DNA of 64,000 nt from contig NZ_JAUTAN010000001.1 of assembly GCF_030818655.1 (NCBI RefSeq), forward strand, positions 1,054,001 to 1,118,000, written 5' to 3'. The notes beneath the pieces were generated by a model. It was not told the origin of the DNA and made no database searches. It saw only the letters and a program-made list of their open reading frames with translations. Made by a program: the position numbers and the translations under genes. Of this stretch, positions 16,404-24,544 are shown piece after piece. Each line of letters opens with the position of its first letter. Position 1 is the stretch's first letter. The DNA comes from Nocardioides zeae. Lineage in GTDB: Bacteria; Actinomycetota; Actinomycetes; Propionibacteriales; Nocardioidaceae.

Positions 16404-16832
16404 ATGCGCAGCATCGACGAGACCTTCATCCGCAGCACCGACGACCTCGCGGCCTTCTGGCGCGACATCGAGGGCGGCCTCGGCTGGAGCGCGCCCCAGC
16501 TGTGGGCGGCCCACATCGCCGTCGACGGCTCGGTGAGCCCGGCGCTCCTGCAGGTGTACGACGAGGACCATGCCGCCGCGCCGCCGCCCGAGCTGCTCGA
16601 CGGGTTCGTGCAGCTCCACGCCGAGGTGCTCGCGACCGCCTTCCCGGGAGGCTCGTTGGCGGTGCTCAAGGCGCGCCCGGGAGGGCCCTCGTTCACGCCG
16701 GCGGACCGGGCGTGGTGCCGAGGGCTGCAGCGGGCCCTGCTCGACGCTCCGTTCGCGTCGTACCCGCTGTTCTTCGCAACCGACGCCGGCGTCGGGATCG
16801 TGCCGCCGGACGAGCTGGTGGCGGCGGCCTGA
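16404..16832 (+). CDS. Hypothetical protein
   Basis: 142 residues from ATG 16404. CAGACT, 7 nt upstream, could be a -10 box of a leaderless gene. No transmembrane or signal segment; mixed alpha/beta appearance with FWRDIEGGLGWSAPQLWAAHIAVDGS near the start and YPLFFATDAGVGIVPPDEL at the end. No family recognised. It converges with the mismatch glycosylase gene, leaving 3 bp between the stop codons. Confidence 0.6.
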   Translation: MRSIDETFIRSTDDLAAFWRDIEGGLGWSAPQLWAAHIAVDGSVSPALLQVYDEDHAAAPPPELLDGFVQLHAEVLATAFPGGSLAVLKARPGGPSFTPADRAWCRGLQRALLDAPFASYPLFFATDAGVGIVPPDELVAAA

Positions 16833-16835
16833 GGC

Positions 16836-17372
16836 TCAGTCGGGCACCTCGAGCCCGGCCAGCACGTCCGCGACCTCGACCTGCGGGGCGAACGGTCCGG
16901 GCATGCGGAAGACGCGGGTGCCGCCGGGCAGCTCCTCGGCCTGGTAGCCCGGCCGACCCTCGCGACCGAGCAACGCCTTGACGGGGAGCCGGGTCAGGCA
17001 GACGACGAGGGGCACAGCACGTTCGGCGAGCCGCGCCAGCAGCACCTCGCGGCCGTGCGCGACCTCGTCGGGCGAGACGGCCGCTCCGCTCGCGGGTCGG
17101 CGCACGACGTTGGCGAACCCGACCCCGGCGGCGAGGGCGCCGGGCTCGAAGAACGTCCCGTCGTCGGGCGCCGGGAGGAGACCGGTCGACGCGAGACGGC
17201 GCAGCTGGCGCTGCCCGACCTGGCCCTGGAAGTAGTGGCCCGCCTCGACGCTGCACGGCACGGGGTGCAGCCCCACGACCATCGCCCGCGGACGCTCGGG
17301 CCACAGGTCGGCGAGCGTGAGCACGGAGGTGCCCCGCCAGTCGACGGTCGTGCGGAGGTCGTCGGCGGTCAT
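16836..17372 (-). CDS. Mismatch-specific (Mug/TDG-like) DNA glycosylase
   Basis: 178 residues from ATG 17372; a longer in-frame start at 17444 is less likely because the extension is unrelated low-complexity sequence. VVGLHPVPCSVEAGHYFQG corresponds to motif 1 of the Mug family (G-x-N-P region), GVGFANVVRRP to the next conserved strand, and VCLTRLPVKALLG to the motif before the C terminus. Expected role: removal of uracil or ethenocytosine opposite G in base-excision repair. H replaces the usual N in the G-x-N-P position (GLHP), which may alter activity. Confidence 0.72.
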   Translation of the reverse strand: MTADDLRTTVDWRGTSVLTLADLWPERPRAMVVGLHPVPCSVEAGHYFQGQVGQRQLRRLASTGLLPAPDDGTFFEPGALAAGVGFANVVRRPASGAAVSPDEVAHGREVLLARLAERAVPLVVCLTRLPVKALLGREGRPGYQAEELPGGTRVFRMPGPFAPQVEVADVLAGLEVPD

Positions 17373-17467
17373 CCCTCCAGTGTCGCCACGCGGCCAACTC
17401 GCTGCGCGTCCTTGCGCACGCGACCTACCGTGGGGGAGGGCCACTGGACGCCCGGGAGGGCGGATCC

Positions 17468-18088
17468 GTGGACAGCTTCCTCGACCTCGCCCGGTCCCTG
17501 CTCGGCTCGCCGTGGCTGTACGCCGCGGTGCTCGCGCTGGTCGTCGTCGACTGCTTCGTGCCGGCGGTGCCGAGCGACGAGGTGATCATCGCCGTCGGTG
17601 CCCTGGCCGTGACCGCGGACCATCCCGGGGTGCTGCTCGGGCTGTTCGCGGCGGCGACCGCCGGCGCCCTGGCCGGCGACAGCGCCGGCTTCCTCATCGG
17701 CAGCCGCCTCCCGCGGGAGCGACTACGACGGCGCCGGTGGCTCGTGCGGTTCCTCGACGCCGCGGACCGCCAGCTCGAGCGCCGCGGCGCACGCATCATC
17801 GTGACGGCGCGCTTCGTCCCCGTCGTGCGGATCGGCGTCAACCTCGTCGCGGGCGGGACGCTGCGCTACCGGGACTGGGTCCCGCTCGCCGCGCTCGCCT
17901 GCCTGCTGTGGGCGTCGTTCACCGTCGTGATCGGCGGCGTCGCGGGCTTCGGCCTCAGCGACCAGCCCCTGCTGGCGATGCTGCTGGGCATGGGGATCGG
18001 CCTGACTGTCGGCGTCGTCCTCGACCGCACCCTCACCGCCCGCGCCCGCCGCCGCGAGGGCGACGAGCTGGGCTGTTCGGTGCGCTGA
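17468..18088 (+). CDS. DedA family (SNARE-associated/VTT-domain) membrane protein
   Basis: 206 residues from GTG 17468. Hydrophobic helices at residues 17-50, 57-78, 120-150 and 155-190. The core FVPAVPSDEVII, AGALAGDSAGFLIGSRL and TARFVPVVRIGVNLVAGGTLRYRDW match the DedA/VTT domain with its re-entrant loops and the conserved R-F-x-P-x-x-R. DedA proteins act as undecaprenyl-phosphate or phospholipid flippases. The last 10 codons (GDELGCSVR) coincide with a diverged unit of the 31-bp repeat that continues after the stop. Confidence 0.88.
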   Translation: MDSFLDLARSLLGSPWLYAAVLALVVVDCFVPAVPSDEVIIAVGALAVTADHPGVLLGLFAAATAGALAGDSAGFLIGSRLPRERLRRRRWLVRFLDAADRQLERRGARIIVTARFVPVVRIGVNLVAGGTLRYRDWVPLAALACLLWASFTVVIGGVAGFGLSDQPLLAMLLGMGIGLTVGVVLDRTLTARARRREGDELGCSVR

Positions 18089-18245
18089 GTGCGTCGAGTT
18101 GGGTTGTAGAGCGCGGCGCAGGCGTCGAGTTGGGTTGTAGAGCGCGGCGTGGGCGTCGAGTTGTCACGTACGCCGCGGCGTTAGCGTCGAGTTGGCTCGA
18201 ACGCGCGGAGTTCTGCTCGCCGAGCTGTCACGTACGCCGCGGACG
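18060..18245 (+). repeat. 31-bp tandem repeat array, left copy
   Basis: Units start at 18091, 18122, 18153, 18184 and 18215 (period 31), each opening GCGTCGAGTT or a variant. Type A continues with GGGTTGTA/GGCTCGAA, type B with GTCACGTACGCCGCGG; the order is A-A-B-A-B. A more diverged unit at 18060-18090 overlaps the dedA 3' end and stop. Type B units contain the palindrome TACGCCGCGGCGTA or its variant. There is no unique spacer between units, so this is not a CRISPR. Confidence 0.9.
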
Positions 18246-18249
18246 CCCC

Positions 18250-18609
18250 TCACGCGTCGTACGACTCCCGCAGGTCGGCCCACAGCAGCACGTTGATCCG
18301 ACGGCGCAGCCGGCGCAGCTCGGGCTCGTCGGGTATCGGCAGCGGGCTCAGGTGGGTGAAGACGAGGCGGGTCTCGTTCTCGTGCGGGAGCACGGAGAAG
18401 CGGATCTCGTCGTCGGGCCGACTCGGCCACAGCGATGACCACACGACGCGCTCGGGGGCGTCGGCGACGAGCACACGGGGGTCCACCTCGTCGGGCTCGA
18501 GGAACAACCACGGCCGAGCACCGGTACGGCGCGGTTCGGTCAGCGACTCGAAGACGACGTGGGGTGGCGATGGCAGCCTCTTGGCCCGGTGCGCGAGCTC
18601 GATCACCAC
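18250..18609 (-). CDS. SRPBCC family protein (small START-like domain)
   Basis: 119 residues from ATG 18609. HRAKRLPSPPHVVFESLTEP at the start and DEIRFSVLPHENETRLVFTHLSP in the middle are typical of short AHSA1/SRPBCC proteins, with a C-terminal helix RRRINVLLWADLRESY. A lipophilic-ligand-binding or chaperone-like role is the family expectation. The gene sits between two mirror-image 31-bp repeat arrays, 5 bp from the left one and 35 bp from the right one, an unusual setting. Confidence 0.75.
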   Translation of the reverse strand: MVIELAHRAKRLPSPPHVVFESLTEPRRTGARPWLFLEPDEVDPRVLVADAPERVVWSSLWPSRPDDEIRFSVLPHENETRLVFTHLSPLPIPDEPELRRLRRRINVLLWADLRESYDA

Positions 18610-18643
18610 TGCAGGCTAGGTTCCGCGGGTCCGCGGCGCAGCG

Positions 18644-18829
18644 CCTTTTCTGCGCGGTTCACCCAGCTCGACGCGTATGCCGCGGCGTACGTGACAACTC
18701 GACGCCTACGCCGCGCCGTTCGACCCAACTCGACGCCTACGCCGCGGCGTACGTGACAACTCGACGCCTACGCCGCGCCGTACGACCCAACTCGACGCGC
18801 ACGCCGCGCCGTACAACCCAACTCGACGC
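18644..18829 (-). repeat. 31-bp tandem repeat array, right copy (inverted)
   Basis: Read on the minus strand, six 31-bp units start at 18829, 18798, 18767, 18736, 18705 and 18674, in the order A-A-B-A-B-A'. Unit openings are GCGTCGAGTT (last unit GCGTCGAGCT); A units continue GGGTTGTA, GGGTCGTA and GGGTCGAA, B units GTCACGTACGCCGCGG. The order and even the sub-variants match the left array, so one is an inverted duplicate of the other. It starts 4 bp after the stop of the gene at 18834. Confidence 0.9.
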
Positions 18830-18833
18830 GCGG

Positions 18834-19448
18834 TCAGACCAGGTTGCGCAGGCGGTCGAGGAGCTCGTCGCGGACGGCCTGCTTGACGGCGGGCTCGACC
18901 TCCTCGCGGAGCGCGTCCGCGTCGTCGAGGTCCGACAGCACCGCGCGCACGTCGAGCTCGTCGATCGCCCGCAGCAGCACGTCCTCCGTCGGCAGCGCGT
19001 CGTCGACCACCGAGTCCGGCAGCGCCCGGATGCCCGCCGCGAGGAACCGGTTGATGGCGGCACCGTCGAGGACCTCGTCCACCAACGACGACGAGGGCGG
19101 CAGGACGCCGTCGTCGGCCATCTCGCCGACCGCCGTGCGGAGGCCGTCGCGGAGCGCGTCGACCTGGGCGTCGGTGGGCTCGTCCTGCTGCGCCAGCTCC
19201 AGGGTGAGCGCCTCGCGGCTGACCCCCAGCGTGCAGGCCGCGGCGTCGACGCCGCGCAGCACCAGCTGCTCCGTCAGCCCCTCGATCCCCTCGGCCTGCG
19301 AGGTGGTCCCCGGCCGCTCGTCGCAGGCGTCCGCCGGTTGCAGCGGCCGGAAGTCCCCGCCCCCGGCGGCGACCTGCACGCCGGCCACGCCCACCACGAG
19401 GGCGAACGCGACCGCGGGCAGCGCCGTCAGCCGCAGCGCGGCGTTCAT
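18834..19448 (-). CDS. Exported or membrane-anchored hypothetical protein
   Basis: 204 residues from ATG 19448, overlapping the MFS stop by 4 bases (ATGA). One N-terminal hydrophobic segment (LTALPAVAFALVVGVAGVQVAAGGG) acts as signal or anchor. The mature part is acidic and helical with repeated Leu/Asp/Glu patterns (LSDLDDADALREEVEPAVKQAVRDELLDRL) and two cysteines (DACDERP and AACTLG) that could form a disulphide outside the membrane. Coupling to the exporter suggests an accessory role. No recognised family. Confidence 0.65.
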   Translation of the reverse strand: MNAALRLTALPAVAFALVVGVAGVQVAAGGGDFRPLQPADACDERPGTTSQAEGIEGLTEQLVLRGVDAAACTLGVSREALTLELAQQDEPTDAQVDALRDGLRTAVGEMADDGVLPPSSSLVDEVLDGAAINRFLAAGIRALPDSVVDDALPTEDVLLRAIDELDVRAVLSDLDDADALREEVEPAVKQAVRDELLDRLRNLV

Positions 19449-20836
19449 CGCGCGACTCCCGTCCGCGGCCGGTCCCGGACCGTCCGCACCACCGCACCCG
19501 CACCCACCGTCAGCATCGCCGCCAGCGCCAGGCCGGCGCCCACGAGGTAGGAGTCGCGGAAGGCGAGCGACACGGCCCGGTCGAGCTGGTCGTCGAGGTC
19601 GCGCTCGAGGTCGTCCACCGCTGCCCGGTCCTCGGGAGCGACCTCGAGCGACGCGAACGCGCCGCTCAGCTCCGGTACCTGCCCGCGCTGCCCGGTGAGC
19701 TCGGCGCCGAGCGCCTGGGCGAGCTCGATCTTGTCCTGCGGCTGCAGCGGCGCGTCGAGCACGAGGGAGGCGATCGCCTCGGTGGCGGGCTCCTCGGCGT
19801 CCAGCAGGTCGGCGGTGAACACCGGGGTGAGGATGGCGAGGCCGACCACGACGCCGAGGTGGCGCGAGCTGATCGTCCAGGCGGCGTGCCGCGCGCGGGG
19901 TCGCCGGCCCTCCATGGCCCGGTAGGTCAGCTGGTCGACGCTCAGCCCCAGACCGAGGCCGACGAGCGCCTGCGGCGCCACGGTCCAGATCAGGTCCGCC
20001 GAGGGCGGCAGGGCGAGCCCGACCAGCCCACCGGCCACCAGCAGGCACCCGACCGCCACCTCCACGTCGGGGGGCGGCTGCAGCCACCGCGCCAACGGCT
20101 GCGCGACCAGCGCCGCCACGGGGATCACCGAGACGGTCAGCGCGGCCATGGCCGGGGAGTGCCGCCACCCCTCCACCAGGAGGAGCACGAGCAGGAACAG
20201 CGCCGCCGTCAGGGCAGCCGAGAGCAGCCCGAGCGTCACGTTGTGCCCGACCACCGGTCGGTGCGCTGTGTCCGGATCCTCCGCGGGCCCGTCCGCCGGC
20301 ACCGGCTCCCGCACCGCGAGCGCGGCCGGGACGGCCAACGCCGCGAACGGCACCTGCGCGATGAAGATCGCCTGCCACGAGATCGCCTCGGTGAGGAGCC
20401 CGCCCGCGACCGGGCCGGCCGCCGTACCCACGACGCCCGCCGTCACCCACGCCGCCACGCCGCGCTGCTCGCCCATCCGCGCCACGAGCAGCTCGAGCGC
20501 GCCGACGAGCGCGAACGCCCCGCCCAGGGCCTGGACGCAGCGCGCCGCGATGAGCACCTCGATCGTGGGCGCCGCTGCGCACCACGCCGACGCGCCGGCG
20601 AAGACGGCGATGCCGACGGCCGCCAGGGCCCGGGGGTGGGCGCGGACGCGCCGCAGCGCGGCCGGTACGGCGAGGGCGCCGAGCACGAGGTTGTAGGAGA
20701 TCAGCACCCACGCGACCTGGGCCACGGACGCGTCGAGCTCCTGGAGCATCTCGGGCAGGGCCAGCGTGACAATGGCCGAGTCGGCCAGCACGAGACCGAC
20801 GGTCACGGTCAGGAGCAGGCCCACGAGTCGGTGCAC
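19445..20836 (-). CDS. MFS transporter, DHA2-like drug exporter
   Basis: 463 residues, about 13-14 hydrophobic segments. Motif C-like AGVVGTAAGPVAGGLL in helix 5 is the antiporter signature of drug/H+ exporters. D19 in LVLADSAIVTLALP and QVAWVLISYNL are also typical of the DHA2 group. A large polar loop near residues 375-440, between the last helices, is unusual in length and acidic. It forms an operon with the exported protein at 18834. Drug or metabolite efflux is inferred from the family. Confidence 0.82.
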   Translation of the reverse strand: MHRLVGLLLTVTVGLVLADSAIVTLALPEMLQELDASVAQVAWVLISYNLVLGALAVPAALRRVRAHPRALAAVGIAVFAGASAWCAAAPTIEVLIAARCVQALGGAFALVGALELLVARMGEQRGVAAWVTAGVVGTAAGPVAGGLLTEAISWQAIFIAQVPFAALAVPAALAVREPVPADGPAEDPDTAHRPVVGHNVTLGLLSAALTAALFLLVLLLVEGWRHSPAMAALTVSVIPVAALVAQPLARWLQPPPDVEVAVGCLLVAGGLVGLALPPSADLIWTVAPQALVGLGLGLSVDQLTYRAMEGRRPRARHAAWTISSRHLGVVVGLAILTPVFTADLLDAEEPATEAIASLVLDAPLQPQDKIELAQALGAELTGQRGQVPELSGAFASLEVAPEDRAAVDDLERDLDDQLDRAVSLAFRDSYLVGAGLALAAMLTVGAGAVVRTVRDRPRTGVAR

Positions 20837-20872
20837 CCGGTCATCGTGGCACCGGGGTGGGCGGCGGGCGGG

Positions 20873-22414
20873 CTACGACACGAGCCGCGCCTTGATGTCC
20901 GCCTTGAGCACCTTCCCGACCTTCGACCGCGGCAGGTCGGCCCAGACCTCGACCTGCTTCGGCGCCTTCACGCTGCCCAGGCGCTCCTTCACGAGCCGCT
21001 GGAGCTCGCCCGCCTCGAGCGAGGCGCCGGGCCGCAGCTGCACCACCGCGGTCACCCGCTCGCCCCACTTCTCGTCCGGCAGGCCGACCACCGCACAGTC
21101 CGCCACGGCGGGGTGGGTCATGACCGCCTGCTCGACCTCGGTCGAGTACACGTTGAACCCGCCCGTGATCACCATGTCCTTCGCCCGGTCGACGATGAAG
21201 AGGAAGCCGTCGTCGTCGAGGTAGCCGACGTCGCCCGTGTGGTGCCAGCCGTGCGCGGACGCCTCGGCCGTCGCTTCGGGATTCCGGTGGTAGCCCCGCA
21301 TCACCAGCGAGCCCCGCACGACGATCTCGCCGCGCTCGCCCCGCGGCAGCAGCGTGCCGTCCTCGCCCATGATCGCCACGGTCGTCAGTGCCGAGGCTCG
21401 TCCCGCCGAGCCGAGCCGCTCCCGGGCGACCTCGCCGGACGGGAGGAAGTGGTCGGCCGGTGCCATCGTCGAGACCATCATCGGCGCCTCGGTCTGCCCG
21501 AAGAGCTGGGCCATCACGGGCCCGATCCGCCTCAGCGCCTCCTCCAGCCGGCTGGTCGACATGGGTGCCGCGCCGTACCAGAAGCACCGAAGGCTGGAGA
21601 GGTCCCGCGCGTCGAGGCTCGGGTGGTCGAGCACCATGTAGATCAGCGTCGGCGGCAGGAAGGTGTGGGTCACCGCGTGCTGCTCGACGCGGTCGAGGAA
21701 CCCACCGACGTCGGGGGAGCGCATGACGACGATCGACCCGCCGCGGCACAGCACGGGGAAGCAGAGCACCCCGGCGGCGTGGGTGAGCGGAGCCAGGGCG
21801 AGGTACGTCGGCGGTCGGTCCTCGGGCCACGGATAGCTCATCAGGGTGATGGCCGTCATCGTCTCCAGGTTGGTGCCGGTCAGCTCGACGCCCTTGGGAC
21901 GTCCCGTCGTGCCGCCCGTGCCGACGATCATCGCCAGGTCGTCGCGCGCCGCCCGGTCGACGGCCTCGGTGACCGCGTCCCCGGACGCCAGGAACGCGTC
22001 CCATCCCAGGGCCCAGGCGAGGTCGTCGTCGAGGCACACGAGGGTCCGCAGGTCGGGCAGGTCGCCGCGGATCGCGTCGACGAGCGGTGCGAACGCCGCC
22101 TGGAACACGAGCACGGAGCAGCCGTAGAGCGCCAGCAGCTCCCGGTTCTCCGCCGCCTCGTTGCGCGGGTTGACCGGGCACCAGACGGCGCCGGCCCGGC
22201 TGATGCCGAAGACGCAGGTGAAGGCCGTCGGGTCGTTGGCCGACAGCACCGCGACGCGGTCGCCCGGCGCGACGCCGCCCGCCACCAGCGCGGCGGCGAT
22301 GCGGCCGGTGAGGGCCTGCACGTCGGCGTACGTCGCGGTGACGCCGTCGCACTCGAGGCAGGGGGCGTCGCGGTCGAGCGACGCCCCCTTGTCGAGGAAG
22401 TCGACCAGCCGCAT
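20873..22414 (-). CDS. Class I adenylate-forming enzyme (fatty acyl-CoA synthetase-like)
   Basis: 513 residues. P-loop-like motif IVGTGGTTGRPKGVELT, A5 LFGQTEAPMM, A7/A8 HHTGDVGYLDDDGFLFIVDRAKDMVITGGFNVYSTEVE, and the A10 lysine in PRSKVGKVLKADIK. That is a complete acyl-CoA synthetase. It starts at ATG 22414 sharing a base with the upstream stop (TGATG). Operon: SDR, DUF5938 protein, then this ligase, facing a TetR regulator. Expected reaction: ATP-dependent CoA activation of a fatty or aromatic acid. Confidence 0.88.
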   Translation of the reverse strand: MRLVDFLDKGASLDRDAPCLECDGVTATYADVQALTGRIAAALVAGGVAPGDRVAVLSANDPTAFTCVFGISRAGAVWCPVNPRNEAAENRELLALYGCSVLVFQAAFAPLVDAIRGDLPDLRTLVCLDDDLAWALGWDAFLASGDAVTEAVDRAARDDLAMIVGTGGTTGRPKGVELTGTNLETMTAITLMSYPWPEDRPPTYLALAPLTHAAGVLCFPVLCRGGSIVVMRSPDVGGFLDRVEQHAVTHTFLPPTLIYMVLDHPSLDARDLSSLRCFWYGAAPMSTSRLEEALRRIGPVMAQLFGQTEAPMMVSTMAPADHFLPSGEVARERLGSAGRASALTTVAIMGEDGTLLPRGERGEIVVRGSLVMRGYHRNPEATAEASAHGWHHTGDVGYLDDDGFLFIVDRAKDMVITGGFNVYSTEVEQAVMTHPAVADCAVVGLPDEKWGERVTAVVQLRPGASLEAGELQRLVKERLGSVKAPKQVEVWADLPRSKVGKVLKADIKARLVS

Positions 22415-23544
22415 CAGTGGCCCTGGCGGGTGATGACCGGCTCGGCGACGAGGCCGAACGCCCGCAGCTGGCCGAGCAGCTCCCGGTGGCCGATGGCCTT
22501 GGAGGCCGACGCGAAGCCGACCCGCTTCGGTGCCTGCTGCAGCAGCGACGACGCGACGAACGCCTGCAGGAGCCCGGTCTGCTTGTAGTTCTGGTTGCCG
22601 TGGATGACGCAGTGCGCGCGCCCGAGCGGGCCGGAGGCGTGCACCGAGTCGAGCGACTTGTTGAGGCGCGGGTTCTCGCGGGGCGGCATCACGTTCATGA
22701 CCTGGGCGGCCACCTCCGTCAGGGCGGCGTCGCGGTCGGCGGGCGACATGTCCTTCGTGGCCTCGAGCGCCTGGGCGACGATCTGCGGGACGCCCGTCAT
22801 GAGGGCCGGGTTGAAGACGCCGCCCTGTGCCTTGCAGCTCGCGACGCGGGGGTCGCGCTTGTACCAGACCGGGTGCGACGTGCCGCCCCACGGGAGCGAC
22901 TGCGCGAGCTCGTGCTGACCGGGCACGACGAGCGGCATGAGGCCCTGGCCGGGCTCGAACTCGACGTAGGAGTTCTGCTGCAGGTGGAACGCCTTCGACG
23001 TCGCCGCGTTGATGAGGATGGTGAGGGTCGAGGCGATGGTCGGCGAGCCGCCCCAGAAGACGGCGATGTCGAGCGTGTCGAGGCCGGGCTGCTCGAGGCA
23101 GAGCTCGGCGGCGATCTCGCCGGTCGTGTACATGTGCGCCACGCCGGGGGACAGCAGCAGGCCGGCGGCGGCGAAGTCCGCGCCGTACGTCTCGTCGCAG
23201 GTGATGAGCCAGTCCTGCTCGCCGGTGGTGTCGAGGTAGTGCACGCCGGCGGCGAGGCTGGCCTCGACGACCTCGGGGCCGTACTTGCTGAAGGGGCCGA
23301 CCATGTTGCACACGACGCTGGAGCCGCGGAACAGCTCGGTGAGGGACTCGACGTCGTGGGTCACCTCGACGACCTCGTAGTCGGCGGTCTCGATGCCGGC
23401 GACGTTGGCGTCCATGGAGGCCTGGATCTTGTCGGCGTCGCGGCCGGCGGCGGTGAAGGGGATGCCGTACTCGCGCAGGTACTCGCAGACGAGACGACCG
23501 GTGTAGCCGGAGGCGCCGTAGACGACGACGGGCTTGCTGCTCAT
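22414..23544 (-). CDS. Saccharopine-dehydrogenase-like oxidoreductase (DUF5938)
   Basis: 376 residues. The N-terminal Rossmann motif VVYGASGYTGRLVCEYL is typical of trans-acting enoyl-reductase/saccharopine-dehydrogenase-like proteins. GVHYLDTTGEQDWL and SVHASGPLGRAHCVIHGNQNYKQTGLLQA match my memory of the DUF5938 group. The likely cofactor is NADP; the substrate is unknown but should be linked to the downstream acyl-CoA synthetase and upstream SDR. ATG 23544 is 61 nt after the SDR stop. Confidence 0.78.
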   Translation of the reverse strand: MSSKPVVVYGASGYTGRLVCEYLREYGIPFTAAGRDADKIQASMDANVAGIETADYEVVEVTHDVESLTELFRGSSVVCNMVGPFSKYGPEVVEASLAAGVHYLDTTGEQDWLITCDETYGADFAAAGLLLSPGVAHMYTTGEIAAELCLEQPGLDTLDIAVFWGGSPTIASTLTILINAATSKAFHLQQNSYVEFEPGQGLMPLVVPGQHELAQSLPWGGTSHPVWYKRDPRVASCKAQGGVFNPALMTGVPQIVAQALEATKDMSPADRDAALTEVAAQVMNVMPPRENPRLNKSLDSVHASGPLGRAHCVIHGNQNYKQTGLLQAFVASSLLQQAPKRVGFASASKAIGHRELLGQLRAFGLVAEPVITRQGH

Positions 23545-23605
23545 GGGGTGCTCCTGTGGTCGGAGGGAAGCGTGGAAGGACGAGGGGGGACGGGTACGGC
23601 GCGGG

Positions 23606-24394
23606 TCACATGCCCATGCCGCCGTCGACGGGCAGCCCGGCACCGTTGACGAAGGACGCCTGGTCGGAGGCGAGGAAGACGACGGCGGCGGCGATGTCCT
23701 CGGTGCTCGCGAGCCGGCCCGAGGGGGTCTGCGCGACGACGGCGCCGACGGCCTCGTCGGTGGAGCCGAAGAGCCCGATCCGGGCGACGTCGGCAGCGAG
23801 GTTCGCGCCCATCTGGTTCGGCACGAGGCCCGGGTAGACGGTGTTGACCCGCACCCCGTAGCCCAGGGCGCCGCTCTCCATCGCAGCGACGCGGGTGAGG
23901 CGGTCCACGGCGGACTTGGTCGCGGAGTAGACCGCGATCGCGGGGAACGCGATGGTCGCGGCGACCGAGGCGATGTTGACGACCACGCCGCCCTTGCCCG
24001 CCACGCCCTCGGGACGCATGGCGCGGAAGGCGTGCTTGAGGCCGAGGGCCGTGCCGAGCACGTTGACGTCGAGCATGGTGCGGGCCTGCGCGGGGTCGAG
24101 GTCGACCAGGAGGCTGGTGATCTCGACGCCCGCGTTGTTGACGACGATGTCGAGGCCGCCGGCCTGCTCGACGGCGGTGGCGATGCCGGCCTCCCACGAG
24201 GCGTCGTCGGTGACGTCGACGTGCACGAACACCCCGCCGATGCTCGCCGCGACCGCCTGGCCGGCCTCGTCCTGCAGGTCGGCGACGACGACCGTCGCGC
24301 CCGCCGCGGCCAGCGCACGGGCCATGCCCTCGCCGAGTCCCTGCGCGCCGCCGGTCACGAGCGCCACGCGCCCGATGAGGTCCTGGTTGGTCAT
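23606..24394 (-). CDS. SDR family oxidoreductase
   Basis: 262 residues from ATG 24394 (an in-frame start at 24460 would lie in the operator). Classical SDR: TGGAQGLGEG cofactor motif, D in VVVADLQ (NAD preferred), NNAG, catalytic S near IASVAA, and Y-S-A-T-K with Tyr and Lys. The GGMGM end is typical of the family. First gene of the operon running to 20873. A TTGACA -35 element in the TetR palindrome suggests repression by the adjacent TetR protein. Role: probably 3-hydroxyacyl or alcohol dehydrogenation in the same pathway as the synthetase. Confidence 0.88.
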   Translation of the reverse strand: MTNQDLIGRVALVTGGAQGLGEGMARALAAAGATVVVADLQDEAGQAVAASIGGVFVHVDVTDDASWEAGIATAVEQAGGLDIVVNNAGVEITSLLVDLDPAQARTMLDVNVLGTALGLKHAFRAMRPEGVAGKGGVVVNIASVAATIAFPAIAVYSATKSAVDRLTRVAAMESGALGYGVRVNTVYPGLVPNQMGANLAADVARIGLFGSTDEAVGAVVAQTPSGRLASTEDIAAAVVFLASDQASFVNGAGLPVDGGMGM

Positions 24395-24447
24395 GGGTGC
24401 GACTCCTTCGTCGATGGGGTGATGGCGATCACACTGACGGCACTTCT

Positions 24448-24481
24448 GGACAGTTGTCAAGATTTTTCTTGACGACTGTCC
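24448..24481. promoter_or_regulatory. TetR-type operator between SDR operon and tetR
   Basis: 34-bp palindrome, arms GGACAGTTGTCAAGA (24448-24462) and TCTTGACGACTGTCC (24467-24481), with one mismatched pair. It covers a perfect TTGACA -35 element (24455-24460, minus strand) for the SDR operon. The tetR promoter is just downstream (TGGACG 24491-24496; TAGGCT 24513-24518, 16-bp spacer). Both directions could be repressed from this one site. Confidence 0.8.
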
Positions 24482-24544
24482 AAGGAATCCTGGACGTCTG
24501 TCCGGAGTGGTCTAGGCTGGGCCGTCGAGCACCAGGAGGGACCC

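Noticed and set aside
18060..18829. CRISPR array
   Set aside because: The 31-bp period is constant, but the units are contiguous and the whole unit is repeated; there are no unique spacers and no cas genes in the window.
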